Below are positions 1 to 10,980 of a stretch of DNA of 64,000 bases, piece by piece. The number at the start of each line of letters is the position of its first letter. Position 1 is the first letter of the stretch. The translations under genes were made by a program, and so were the position numbers. The notes beneath the pieces were generated by a model. It saw only the letters and a program-made list of their open reading frames with translations. It was not told the origin of the DNA and did not search any database. The stretch is from Penium margaritaceum. Its lineage: Eukaryota; Streptophyta; Zygnematophyceae; Desmidiales; Peniaceae. The DNA is taken from the NCBI GenBank assembly GCA_023375785.1, contig SZWC01007372.1:64908-128907 (forward strand), in the 5' to 3' direction.

Positions 1-462
1 CTTTGAGGAAATGCGGGGTGGTAAGATCTCTTGTTGCTCCCGCTTTTGTTCCTTTTGTGGTGTTTAAACGTAGTTTAAGGCCAAGGTCATCTAGGACCTT
101 GTGTACCAACATGTCAATCAGTCATGGGACACCATGATCTTTAAGTCATTCTTCCTCTATGACCTTGACGGCATTCCGCCAGTTCTTCCCTTACCCCACT
201 CTCCCATGTGTACGAGAATGCTCATCTACACTCATTCAAGGAGGGTGACCTTCTTTCCCAGCCTCTTTTTGTGATCCTCGTGGTCCCATCTCTACAGTCA
301 TCACCGCCTAAATCTCAGACCTTGTCCCGCTTTATGTCACCTTTAGAGTATCCTCCGGTGTCATCTATTGATTCCTCATTGATAGTGCTGCACCTGTCAT
401 GCTCACCAGATCACGTACATGCACAGTATCATTGAGTTGCTCTCATCCTCCGATGAGACAAT
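1..462. other. No gene recognised
   Basis: Open frames here are short and lack known motifs. It lies just upstream of a decayed copia RT/RNase H piece on the + strand, so it may hold the eroded RT end of that element, but I could not recognise RT motifs. Confidence 0.4.
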
Positions 463-1320
463 GGCCATAGCATCGACGCCAATGAATCCGGCTGACCACT
501 AGTTTCTCAATGTATTGGATGTGCCTACGCCGGAAGAGTTTGTGAATGTAAAAGATTACCATCACTTCATTGGCTCTGTCATGTGCTTGGCCATAAGCAC
601 AAGTGCTGATGTTGCCTATACTGTCAATTTCATGAGAATGTGATTCAAATACTATAAACACATTGAAAGTGTGACCAATGCACCATTGAAACACTGATAA
701 TGTGACCTAAGCACTATACACACAGTGAAAGTGTGACCAAAGCACCGTTGAATCATTGACAATGTAACCTAAGCACTATAGACACGGTGAAATTGTGACC
801 AAAGCATCATTGAAACTGTGCTGATGTGACCTAAGCACCATAGACACAGTGAAATTCTAACACATGGTGACTTTACTAGTAGCTGTGTACTACACCATCC
901 CCACAAGTATAGTCAGTCTATCTCATTGCACAGTCATATGTTGTTGTCATTGGATACACAGACAACAATTCTGCTCTTGAAACTTGTTTTTTTCATTCAT
1001 AATAGGGACATCTTCCTTGTTGGTAGGAAATTAAACTCTTGAAACAGCTGTTAGTAAGGTTGCAATGCAAGGACCCAGTAAGGATTCATACGTTGTGCTC
1101 AGTGCAGAGAGTGTGAGAGGATCTTGCTATGTCTATTGGCGGAGCAACTATGTGTACCCATTTCGACCATCACCCTCCATTGTGACTATACCACCAAGGC
1201 CATTACAGATCATGAAGGCATGCTTCACATGCATGCCAAGCATGTTGATGTTGACCATCATTTTGTGCATGAGCGTGGTCCAGCAGTGGTTTCCAGATCA
1301 TTTGGATTGACACACAAAAA
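463..1320 (+). pseudogene. Decayed Ty1/copia RNase H remnant
   Basis: This is the end of a copia polyprotein, far gone. In + frames I can read three copia landmarks in the right order: DYHHFIGSVMCLA followed by DVAYTVNFM near 560-645 (the usual Y-x-x-x-x-G-S-L-M-Y-L-A and DI-x-x-A-V-N block), VVVIGYTDNNSAL near 945-980 (the G-Y-x-D-x-D-W-A RNase H strand), and HMHAKHVDVDHHFVHE near 1225-1275 (the R-T-K-H-I-D-x-x-Y-H-F block). Stops and frame changes separate them, and a 62-bp tandem repeat sits between the first and second. No LTR was found. It is more diverged from copias A-E than those are from each other, so it is probably an old insertion of another lineage. Confidence 0.75.
664..870. repeat. 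Tandem repeat, about 62-bp unit, 3+ copies
   Basis: Three successive units share the pattern GTGACCAA-GCAC-ATTGAA, then GTGACCTAAGCAC, then a TAGACACAGTGAAA-like end, with point differences. The array interrupts the copia RNase H remnant and its first unit resembles the adjoining remnant sequence, so it probably arose by local duplication of element DNA. Confidence 0.75.
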
Positions 1321-2309
1321 CAATATGATGGCGTCCCAACCACGGTGCTTGATTACAATGTATTCAATGCTTTTTTATATTATGTTTGTCTGTTGTGTAC
1401 CTATGATGTGCCGAGATAATGAACTCCTCTTTTTTCCAAGCTGAGCATTTGTTCAGTCCCACATTGCCCCTCCATGTTGTTGCGGCTGTATGTAACTTTC
1501 TTGTGTGTTTTGTCATGTACATCGTCTGTTGGTCACTAGGGATTGTTGTTTTGTGAGTCACAGACACATGGTGACCAATATCCTTGCTGCATACATATCA
1601 CAACCAGGCTGACTGGAATCTTGCCGAGGCAGTGAGTAACCTCCTTAAAATCTTGTGGAGAGAGGAAGGCGGAGAGAAAGAGAGATAGAGAGAGGGAGGG
1701 GGGGATATAGATAGAGAGGGTTGTGAGGAGAAATCTTTGTTAGTTCTGCTGGTCAGCAATGTGAGGTGGTAGCATGGATCCAAGAAAGATTGAGAATTTG
1801 GGCCACAGTGTGGCGATTTGAGGGCTTCAATATGCAGTCTGCATAATTCTATATTGTTTATCATTACTACTATATGTTTTTGTTGCTTTCTGCTTGGGTG
1901 AGGTGTTCTAGCCTGGGGGGATTGGCCTGGGTGCAAAGCCCTAGGTAGAATGCTCCAAATTTTGTGTGAAACTACCATGCTTCAAGTTTTAATGGATGTG
2001 TACATTTCATGTGTTCAACGTTCATCCAAAGGTCTCTTGGGAGCCCGCTGCTTGCTCAGTTTTAGGGGATATGGTTTTTTCCTCTCTCCTCCCCATTACT
2101 CATTACTTCTACTTAAAATGCTCTTCTCACCTGTGGCATTGTTTTGCCATGTTTGCATGTGATGTGCCTCTCTCACACTCTTGTATACGTCCTTCAATTT
2201 CACACCTCTATATATTTGCATGATATCTTCCTTTCATATACACTTCTTCTAGTGTATAGAACTTTGTTCATCATCTCTAATTTTTTCAAGAGAAAAGGTC
2301 AATACACTA
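1321..2309. other. No gene recognised; purine-rich patch
   Basis: No open frame with recognisable motifs. A GA-rich run at about 1660-1725 (mixed GAGAGA and GGGGG) is simple sequence. The rest is AT-leaning intergenic DNA. Confidence 0.4.
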
Positions 2310-3850
2310 AGTGAGGTGGTGGCACGAGGTGAGATGGTGGCACCAGATGAGGTGGTTGCTCTAGGTCAGGTGGTGGCATTAGGTAACGTAATGGAACAGG
2401 TGAATTGATAGCACAAGTCGAGGTGGTGACTTGAGTTGCCTTCGTGGTGCTGGAGAGGTGGTGGCACTAGGTGAAGTAGTGGCACTAGGTCAGGTGGTGG
2501 CAATAGGTGATGTGGTGGCACTAGGTGATGTGGTGGCAATAGGTAAGGTGGTGGCACTAGGTGAGGTGGTGGCAATAGGTGAGGTGGTGGAAATACGTGA
2601 GGTGGTGGCAGTAGATGAGGTGGTGGCAATAGGTGAGGTGGTGGAAATAGGTGAGGTGGTGGCACTAGGTGAGGTGGTGGCAATAGGTGAGGTGGTGGCA
2701 ATAGGTGAGGTGGTGGCAATAGGTGAGGTGGTGGCAATAGGTGAGGTGGTGGCAATAGGTGAGGTGGTGGCACTAGGTGATGAGGCGGCAATAGGTGAGG
2801 AGGCGGCAATAGGTGAGGTGGTGGCAATGGGTGAGGTGGTGGCACTAGGTGAGGTGGTGGCAACAGGTGAGGTGGTGGCAATAGGTGAGGTGGTGGAAAT
2901 AGGTGAGGAGGCGGCAAAAGGCGAGTTGGTGGCAATGGGTGAGGTGGTGGCACTAGGTGAGGTGGTGGCAACAGGTGAGGTGGTGGCAATAGGTGAGGTG
3001 ATGGCAATAGGTGAGGTGGTGGCAATAGGTGAGGTGGTGGAAATAGGTGAGGAGGCGGCAAAAGGCGAGTTGGTGGCAATGGGTGAGGTGGTGGCACTAG
3101 GTGAGGTGGTGGCAACAGGTGAGGTGGTGGCAATAGGTGAGGTGATGGCAATAGGTGAGGTGGTGGCAATAGGTGAGGTGGTGGCACTAGGTGAGGTGGT
3201 GGCAATAGGTGAGGTGGTGGCACTAGGTGATGAGGCGGCAATAGGTGAGGAGGCGGCAATAGGTGAGGTGGTGGCACTAGGTGAGGAGGTGGCAACAGGT
3301 GAGGTGGTGGCACTAGGTGAGGTGATGGCAATAGGTGAGGTGGTGGCAATAGGTGAGGAGGCGGCAAAAGGCGAGTTGGTGGCAATGGGTGAGGTGGTGG
3401 CACTAGGTGAGGTGGTGGCAACAGGTGAGGTGGTGGCAATAGGTGAGGTGATGGCAATAGGTGAGGTGGTGGCACTAGGTGAGGAGGCGGCAATAGGTGA
3501 GGTGGTGGCAATGGGTAAGTTGGTGGCACTAGGTGAGGTGGTGGCAATAGGTAAGGTGGTGGCACTAGGTGAGGAGGCAGCAAAATGTGAGGTGGTGGCA
3601 CTAGGTGAGGTGGTGGCAATAGGTAAGGTGGTGGCACTAGGTGAGGTGGTGGCAATAGGTGAGGTGGTGGCAATAGGTGAGGTGGTGGCAATAGGTGAGG
3701 TGGTGGCAATAGGTGAGGTGGTGGCACTAGGTGAGGTGGTGGCAATAGGTGAGGTGGTGGCAATAGGTGAGGTGGTGGCAATAGGTGAGGTGGTGGCAAT
3801 AGGTGAGGTGGTGGCACTAGGTGAGGAGGCAGCACTAGGTGAGGTGGTCC
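2310..3850. repeat. 18-bp minisatellite, roughly 85 copies
   Basis: The unit is GAGGTGGTGGCAATAGGT with variants (CACTAGGT, CAACAGGT, GAGGAGGCGGCAAAAGGC). Because 18 is a multiple of 3 and the unit has few stop triplets, long frames stay open on both strands (6-residue repeats such as EVVAIG on + and PPHLLP or ATTSPI on -). I read these as consequences of the array, not as genes. A variant unit containing GGCAAAAGGC recurs at about 2908, 3052 and 3358, that is 144 and 306 bp apart (8 and 17 units), showing higher-order block duplication. Confidence 0.95.
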
Positions 3851-4582
3851 CTCTCGTTGAGTACAGATTGTGATCTCCCATACACGGTCTGTGCATGTGG
3901 TTGAATCTGTGTAAAACAACAACCTGTGCATGACCACAAACAGGCACATGTAAACCGTGAAACCCACGAGTATGCCAGAACGATGCATGCACTGAATAAC
4001 ATTAGAAGCACATGTGCTTGCAATCACCCATGCAGGCATGGGACTCCTGTTCCCTGCCAATTGCTTCAAAAAAAATAAAATTGTAGTGTGGAATGCAAAT
4101 GTATCATGGCCCTATCCAGGCGTATCAAGCATGAACACGTAGGTAATTCTTGGGAACCAATGTGGTGGGAATATTATGAAAATGCTTGACATTTCATCCA
4201 TCATGCGTGCAAATCCTTCCAATAGCAATGAGAAACGCAAGTACATGTGAATGTGTGTAAAGACATGCACCATGCGAAGTGTAGTGCACAGCTCTCACTG
4301 AAGGAGAACCTGCATGCACGCCGTTGCAAATACCCATTTCCCTCCATTTGTGGGAAAAAACATCTTCCTCACAGCAAAATTCTACCTCTGAGTGCCCGCA
4401 CAGTCAGAAGATAGAGTGGAGAGTATTCTTGCATGACATGCATCCCATCAGAGGAAGGCAAACATTGTTTCAGCAAGGATATCTTCTGATCATCATGCAA
4501 ATCTTCAGCTTCACTTCCAGCATGTGCACACATACCGCACACATCACACATGAATAGTGTTGATGTATGATACAATGTCTCC
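3851..4582. other. Intergenic, no gene recognised
   Basis: No convincing open frame. It carries several TGCATGCA-type words and an A-rich run near 4065-4080. It lies 3' of the Q-rich gene-like frame on the - strand, so its right end could include that gene's 3' UTR; no polyadenylation signal can be assigned with confidence. Confidence 0.35.
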
Positions 4583-7500
4583 TTAAAGGTGTAGACTGCA
4601 GTCTACTCCACTCTCCTCTTCCACGTTTTCCTTCAACACTTCAGTTTCAGCATTGATCCTCTCCCTAACTCCTCCTAACCCTGTTACTCTGTCCAGTGGA
4701 CTGTATTCAGCATTTTCAGTGGCCTCTCCTTCTCTTTTTGGACACATTGGGACCTCATTGCCAGCCGAAGAGTTGTGGCGGGTGGATCCACAAGCCGCAC
4801 CATCTGGAAAAACGACAAGCCACCCACCATGGAGAGAGTTGTTTCCTCCAAGAAAACCACTCCTTCCCCCCCGAGGCATTGCACTTGCCCGGACACCCAT
4901 AGCCACCACCCTCTCCTGACTGCCGGTATGATCACAACCAGCCCATGGGTCTTGTATCTGCCCCTGTGTACAGCACATCCACAGGTGCGTCTCTCCACAT
5001 TCACCTCGGGTCTTTCCTGCCTCTGTGGGTTTTGGGTGATCCTCCAAAACCGAAGCTGGACTCATTTTTTCTGCTCTATTCCCGGCCAGCTTTGCACTGG
5101 ACAACGTGCCTCCCGCAGAGTCCATTCCTGATAGAGAGCAGCTAAACAGGCCTTGTTTCTTCAAAGCCTGGCGGATGAGGTCCATCTGGCCAAGGTATAC
5201 CCCATCACCCACCACCACTGGAGGTCTCTTCCTCCCCTTAGTCTCGCCGTCCTGTGGAGGCTGTGGAAAGCTCCGATGCGAGTGGAGAAGGGTCCAAGGT
5301 GAGGAGGATAGAAGGCTCTCCTCTCGTTCCTGTCCTGAAAAGGACTTGCTTGCAACACGCTGCTTCACACCATGGTATGGGGACTGCTTTGTGGGATCGC
5401 CTGACAGAACGGTTGTGTGTGGCAGGCTGCAAGGTGTCATGGAACAACCACTCTTGTCTGTGAGTAGAACCGGTTCCACTGGATCAGCGAACTGGCTGCA
5501 ACAATGGATGCCAGTGGGATGGTGAGGCACATTGCGGGGACAAGGGAAGCAGTCTCCATGAGAACGACCGCCGGAGAGCGAGCAATGCACGGCACGCTTG
5601 GCGATGCCAAGGTGCCTTCCACAGAGTTGGCGGAGGCTTGCAGGAGGAGTGCCTTGAGTAGCATCACCCGCATCACTGTCCATTTCTAGTCCCTTGGCCA
5701 ACCTGTGCACCACTAACTGGCTGATGCTGGTAAGGTTTGTGTCAATGCATGGAAAGAATTGTGGGCTGACTTGCACCGACGAAGGTGTTGGCACTGGTGT
5801 GGTTGTTGACAGTCCTGCTGCTTGGTCGCCAATGATAAGACGGCTCAGAATCCCAAGGCCCTGAGTGTTGCTGGGTTTGTTGTGTGTCAACCTGGTATGC
5901 CCATCCTCACTTGCAGCGTCTAAGACTTTCCTGGCTTTGAAGTTCGGGCTCGAATAGCTCCTGGAGCTGTGCGGCAGCAGGCTGTGGTCGTCTGGCCTTG
6001 CTGTTGGGCTGCAAGAGCCGTGTCCACGTGCAGCACCTTCATGCTTGTGACCGTGTTTGTGTTCCTCCTGTTTCCCTCGACGGGACATCGTGGCACAAGG
6101 CTGCAGACATGCTGCGCTGCCGACAGAGGTCCCAGGAACGCAGGCCCTGTAGTGTGAGTTGCCTGGGTAGCTCAGCTGCAGTGAGGGGGGCAGGCCTTTA
6201 GGAGAAGGAAGGCCATCCAACCACATGGAGCGGCCGCCACAGGTTAGCGATGCTGCAGCTGCCAGCGGCTCAGCCGCCGCCGCCGCCGCTGCTGCTTCGC
6301 CCACAGCATCTATCAACCTAGGAAGGCTTGAGTCCTCTTTGGAGTTTTTGTGTTGCTGCTGCTGCAAGTGATTCTCGCGGACGTGGTCTTGGTGGTGGTT
6401 ATCCTTCTGCTGCTGGGGCAGCGGCTGCTGCTGCTTTAGCTTCTTCTGGGGCGGCTGCTGCTGGTGGTGCTTTTGTTTCTTCTGCTGCTGCTGCTGCTGC
6501 TGCTGCTTCTGGCTCCACTACAGAGATGCTTGGCAATGCTGGGATGTCAACTGAATGTGGCTGATGCTGCTCAAGGCCCTCGGTCCAGAGTTGCAGCTGC
6601 TGCTCATGCTGCACATCCAACTCCGCTTCGCACTCGTGCCTATGCGACTGCTGTGGTGGATTCCACGTCTGCAGCCTGCAGCAGCAGCAGCCAGTGCCGC
6701 CACTAGTGGTGGTGCTGATGCGTGGGCTGGTGATACGTCTTGAGGCTCAACTGCAGACTGCTTCCACAACAGGAGCAGATCTAATGGTGATACTGCCGCC
6801 TCCTCCCCCACCTTCTCGGACGACAATGGAGAATGGCGGCCTACCTTTCCCGAAGCTTCCAAAGCTGTGGCTGCTCCTCCTGCAGCTATCGGTGCCGCTG
6901 CTGCTATGGCCGCCATTGCAGCCAGTAGCCTTGCTTCTGTTTTCGCTGACTGCACTGCACCACTCGCCGATGCTGTTGATGGTGGTGTCTGAGGTTGGCC
7001 CTTGGTTTTTGTCCATGTTGGCGACGTCAAGTGCTGCTGAAGATTGCTGTGGCATTGGCTGTTGCGAAGCTGCTGCATGCTGTCCCCTGATTCAAGGAAT
7101 GGTCCTGCTGAGATCCCCACCACGCGCTGCTGGCGTTGCTGCTGCTGCTGCTGCTTCAGCTGGTGCTGATGGTGCTCCTGGTGCTGGTGCTGGTGCTGGT
7201 GCTGCTGATGCTGCTGCGTGCGCTGCGGCTCATGCTGCTGCGGCTGATGCTGCTGGTGCTGCAGCTGGTGGCATTGCTGCTGCTGCGGCTGATGCTGCTG
7301 GTGCAGCAGCTGGTGATGCTGTTGCTCCTTCTGCTGCTGCTGCTGCTGCAACCTTGAGAACATCACGTACTGTGCTGAGGCGATTTTGGGGAGCACAGAG
7401 GCCCTTCCACTGCTTTCTCTGCTTCTGACTCTGGTGGCAGCAACAGTTGATGCAGCCAGCAGCAACATCACCAGAGTCAACAAGCAGAGAAAGCAGTGGA

Positions 7501-7651
7501 AGAGCAACGAGTCGTTGCAGGAGCTGCGATCTTCGCTATTCGCGACAGAAGTGGGCGGTTTTGATGCTGATGCTGGTTCCCTACCAGCGGCAGGAGATGT
7601 CTCGGCCTGAAAAAGGAAAGGAGCTTGGGTCCTCTCAGAGAATTGAAAATG
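4583..7651 (-). CDS. Q/A/S-rich protein-like long frame with one in-frame TAG
   Basis: I do not recognise this protein. One minus-strand frame is open from 7651 to the TAA at 4585-4583 except for a single TAG at 6520-6518. The first in-frame ATG I see is at 7468, giving about 960 codons. From the N side: a hydrophobic/Ala stretch, a Q/H-rich tract (about 7360-7130), an Ala-rich stretch (about 6960-6880), then directly after the TAG another Q/K-rich tract (6511-6365), a run of 8 Ala near 6290, an HKHGHKHE patch (about 6070-6040), and 450 residues rich in S, G and P without repeats. Q tracts on both sides of the TAG in the same frame argue for one gene. The alternatives are a pseudogene, an intron removing the TAG, or UAG read-through. 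A CACTTGCAG acceptor-like site lies near 6370-6362. Low-complexity Q tracts are common in nuclear regulatory proteins, but no DNA-binding domain is visible. The + strand frames across it (Ala/Leu runs) are shadows. Confidence 0.5.
7404..7502. repeat. 99-bp foldback (inverted repeat with 21-bp perfect arms)
   Basis: Positions 7404-7424 are exactly complementary to 7482-7502 (21 bp). After a small bulge, a further 11 bp (TGACTCTGGTG against CACCAGAGTCA) pair, leaving a terminal loop of about 30 nt. The fold would look like a small plant hairpin-RNA precursor from either strand. It overlaps the N-terminal end of the Q-rich frame, so it may instead be a chance inverted duplication in coding sequence. 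Confidence 0.7.
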
Positions 7652-8019
7652 TCAATAAGGTGTCATGCGATGTAACGGTGATTGAGAAGCAAGCATGCGT
7701 TGTATAGTGTGTACCAATCGCGATAACCGCGATGTCGGACAAGAGCAGCCTCTCCTGGAGGGTGCTCCAGCAGTCACCAGACTTTCGTTTGAGCGCGGCG
7801 CGTCTTGCTGACGCGGTGTCGTGGTGTGTGGATGGGCACGGTGTGATGGGACGGTGCGTGAGGCACCGCTGGTGCCTGCCATGCAGTTGTTTGCGGTTTG
7901 AGAAGCTGCCTTCCGCATTACGAGAGAGCAAGTCTTCGGCGCGGATGAAAACTTGAGCGGATTCGAAATGTTTGCTAGCGGACAGATGATCCAGCACGGG
8001 CCATGTGTGTGCGCGGCTT
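7652..8019. other. Upstream of Q-rich frame; no gene recognised
   Basis: This is the region 5' of the - strand Q-rich frame and would contain its promoter or 5' exons if the gene is real. I see no clear TATA box or further exon. Confidence 0.3.
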
Positions 8020-8641
8020 GGAGGTGGCGAGGATCCGGCCACTGGCAGGGGCCCGCCATTGGCGAGAGGGGCAAGTTGTACATGTCGGCCGTGCCTGGGA
8101 TTCGATAAATAGGCAGCGCGGCGCTGCCTATTCATAGATAGGCAGCGCCGATAGGCGCTGCCAGCGCCTATGCGCCTTTAAGGCAATCTGCCCTGAAATG
8201 CCTGCTGAATTGCGGATTGGAAGGTCGAAGAGTGCTTCGATAGCTATGAACCAAATTATTTGACACATCGACCACATTTCCTNAGAGCAAGTCTTCGGCG
8301 CGGATGAAAACTTGAGCGGATTCGAAATGTTTGCTAGCGGACAGATGATCCAGCACGGGCCATGTGTGTGCGCGGCTTGGAGGTGGCGAGGATCCGGCCA
8401 CTGGCAGGGGCCCGCCATTGGCGAGAGGGGCAAGTTGTACATGTCGGCCGTGCCTGGGATTCGATAAATAGGCAGCGCGGCGCTGCCTATTCATAGATAG
8501 GCAGCGCCGATAGGCGCTGCCAGCGCCTATGCGCCTTTAAGGCAATCTGCCCTGAAATGCCTGCTGAATTGCGGATTGGAAGGTCGAAGAGTGCTTCGAT
8601 AGCTATGAACCAAGTTATCTGACGCATCGACCACATTTCCT
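7925..8641. other. Contig-overlap duplication around the single N at 8283
   Basis: The 358 bases before the N (7925-8282) recur after it (8284-8641) with only a few substitutions, for example CAAATTATTTGACACATCG against CAAGTTATCTGACGCATCG. The pattern matches two overlapping contigs or haplotigs placed side by side. Confidence 0.85.
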
Positions 8642-8830
8642 TCTTCATTTTGAGTAAAATTGAAGAGGGACATTTCATGCTGACATCATTATTGCCTTTC
8701 AAGTTGAGTGGCGTGGTCAGGCGCTGCCTATTCATCGAATCCCAGGCACGCCGTCACACGTCTTCCCATCTCGCCAATTACGGGCCCCTGCCATCGGCCG
8801 GCTCGTCCACTTCACCTCTTTGTACAATGG
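8020..8830. repeat. Inverted-repeat element (foldback/MITE-like)
   Basis: A left arm at about 8025-8128 (GGCAGGGGCCCGCCATTGGC ... GTGCCTGGGATTCGAT) is matched in inverse orientation at about 8715-8815 (ATCGAATCCCAGGCAC ... GGGCCCCTGCCATCGGCC). The left arm ends in two clean hairpins, 8108-8132 (12-bp arms AATAGGCAGCGC) and 8141-8162 (9-bp arms GGCAGCGCC). Removing the assembly duplication at 8283 leaves an element of about 450 bp. No ORF or transposase is present and no target-site duplication could be fixed. Confidence 0.6.
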
Positions 8831-10207
8831 GGTGGGGGAGGCGACCACTGGGAGAAAGCTGCGTATTGTGGCTGCGGCGAGGGTCGGAATTGCGACGAAA
8901 TGATTGGCGTGAGCAGCGCACAGACGGCAGACGGGGATGCGAGAGGGATTCCACAACCGCGAGCATGCGAGAAAGGACCACGGCTCGCGCGCGACATGCG
9001 ACGAGGCGACACGATAGGAGACTTAGGGGTTACGGAGGATGTGGTTCATGAAGGAGCAACAGCACCGGTGAGGGGCGAGCGGCAGCCCGACCGTATCGAT
9101 CTATGCCATTCGCACTCATGAGTTATGATGAGTCGGTTTTTGGAACTTGTAGGCGATTTCTGGGGCTGACCTCAGCGCTTTTGCACTGCACTGCTGCTGC
9201 AAGACTTTTCCGACGCATTGCAGCACGAGTGCAAACGAATGTGCGGTGTTGGCGATGCCGACTTCTCCCCGCGGCTACACGCTGCGCTCTGTTTCTTGCC
9301 TCACTCGCACTGCCTCCGTTCCATCACCGTTACAATGACTCATGGTGCGCGCGAATGAACATCATGTTCTAGTCACTGAGTGCATCGCAAGGAATGCACA
9401 AGCGACAGAAAGAAGCATACAGCCCATCGTCCCGCGCTCTGGATGTGTACGCACCTTGCAAACAGCTATCTAGCGTCCGACACCTCCGCTGCAGTGCTGC
9501 TGAAGGCCACCGTCAAAAGAGCAGAGGTGCTCTCTCTGACGGCGGCAACTGTCCAAATCGCAACGCATGAACTGCAAGTTGCGTTTCTCCCTTGTCCTCC
9601 TCCAGCCTGCTAGTTTCGCTTAGTCGGCAGTGCAGCCAGAATGTAATGCCGGAAAGTAAGGCGTTGAGGGAGGAGCTGGATGGCAGGAGAAGAAAAGCGA
9701 TGAGGGAGCGCGCTTCTAACCGTGGCGCGTGCCACGAACGATCCCTCAGGGGCACGGTGGGGGGGAGGCTGTAAGGGAACCCGCTGCTGCTGCCTTGATG
9801 GCGACTCGGCGCACCGTCCACCGGGGTAGGGCCGCGTGCTGTTGGTGCTTTGGCGGAAAACGAAACTAGGCGTTCCTACTAGCTATTTCAGAGATCTAGC
9901 CATGGAATACAGTTCCTACCTTTTGCAGTCGTTTTACATTGTTATCCTCTACACTTCTACCCTGCATTTCCAACTTCTACAATTTTTTGCTGAACGGAAC
10001 ATAGTTCATTCTAAACATAACATGAGGAGCACAAGATAGTTTTAGGAATTGAGAGAACTGGATAATTTGTAATTAGCAATGTTACGCCGACCATAACGCT
10101 GGTGGTTCACAAGGATGAGGTGCGGCTCAAAAGACGATGCGGGTGTTTGAATAAAATAGATAATTTTTATTAATCATTAAGTTAAATTATATGACAATTT
10201 TCAATTG
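8831..10207. other. Intergenic, no gene recognised
   Basis: GC-rich to about 9830 and AT-rich after it. Several 60-130-codon frames exist on both strands but they overlap each other and show no motif, so I do not call them genes. Confidence 0.4.
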
Positions 10208-10600
10208 TGTCGAGCACATATACACAATGCCAAGAATGAGAATGAGGCATAAGTCGGGTTTTCGGCGCTCGGGCCGAGCGACGTGTACAAAATCGCTTCG
10301 TGAGTTGTGGATTCGAGAATATCCGATGAGAATTCAGGGGGCTTTGAGAATATCGTGATGCTTAAATATAAAGGTCGAGCGTCAATAAGAAGTCGGCCGA
10401 ACAATATCCAAAAACGACACGGTTCAAAACACTTCACTCCATCATTCCGGAAAGTGATCAAAGTTTTCATAAACCTTTGGAACAGAACACCTGAGGTCGG
10501 AGCAGTTGCCCAAAAGAACCGCGGCATAATGGTGTCAAAATCCTGAAGTCACCGTGCAGTGGGCCATGAATGTAAGAAGAGTAATGCCCACTCACGAGTT
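10208..10600. repeat. Unknown ~450-bp repeat, copy R1
   Basis: It begins TGTCGAGCACATATACACAATGCCAAG and aligns by eye, with many differences, to R2 (454 bp further on), R3 and R4. Shared marks in order are GTCGAGCACATGTATACAA, CGACGTGT-CGA, a GAGTGGTCCGTTCGAGAAA-like block, and AGAACACCGGAG. Minus-strand reading gives similar residues in several copies (for example a TTH....YTSL stretch), so a decayed coding origin is possible but unproven. Confidence 0.6.
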
Positions 10601-10660
10601 TCACACTTGTGTACATCAGAGACACAACAAGAACTAGGTCAACTTTGGTAACGAGTGACA

Positions 10661-10972
10661 CATATGTCGAGCACATGTATACAATAGCAAGAATCCAAAT
10701 GAGATGTTTCTTGGATTTTGGGTGCTTGAGTCAAATGACGTGTGCGACGTCGTGCCATGAGTGGTCCGTTCGAGAAACTCCGTGGAGAAGTTTGACAATA
10801 TCGACGCACAATTTTATGAAATTCCAACACCATCAAACGTATCATTATGTTGATGCCTTTGATGACACTCCTCGTCTTTCAAGAAGGTGGTAGATTATTT
10901 CAGACCTTAAGGAGTAGAACACCGGAGCACCGGGCGGGGAGCCAAAATGCCCTTGACCAGTCGGCCTGAAAG
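10661..10972. repeat. ~450-bp repeat, copy R2, cut by copia A
   Basis: It is related to R1. Its last 218 bp (10755-10972) are nearly identical to 19237-19463 on the far side of copia A: 7 substitutions and one 9-base indel by eye. The copy stops flush with the copia LTR. Confidence 0.8.
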
Positions 10973-10980
10973 TGAGAAAG

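Noticed and set aside
2310-3850. CRISPR-like array
   Set aside because: Units are contiguous 18-mers with no spacers, in a eukaryotic setting.
2366-4069. Long frames of 480-567 codons on both strands over the 18-bp array
   Set aside because: Three frames are open only because the repeat unit is a multiple of three without stop triplets. There is no non-repeat domain and no start context.
6694-7428. Plus-strand Ala/Gly/Leu-rich frame opposite the Q-rich gene
   Set aside because: It is the complement reading of the CAG tracts. The minus frame is much longer and includes non-repetitive sequence, so the plus frame is a shadow.
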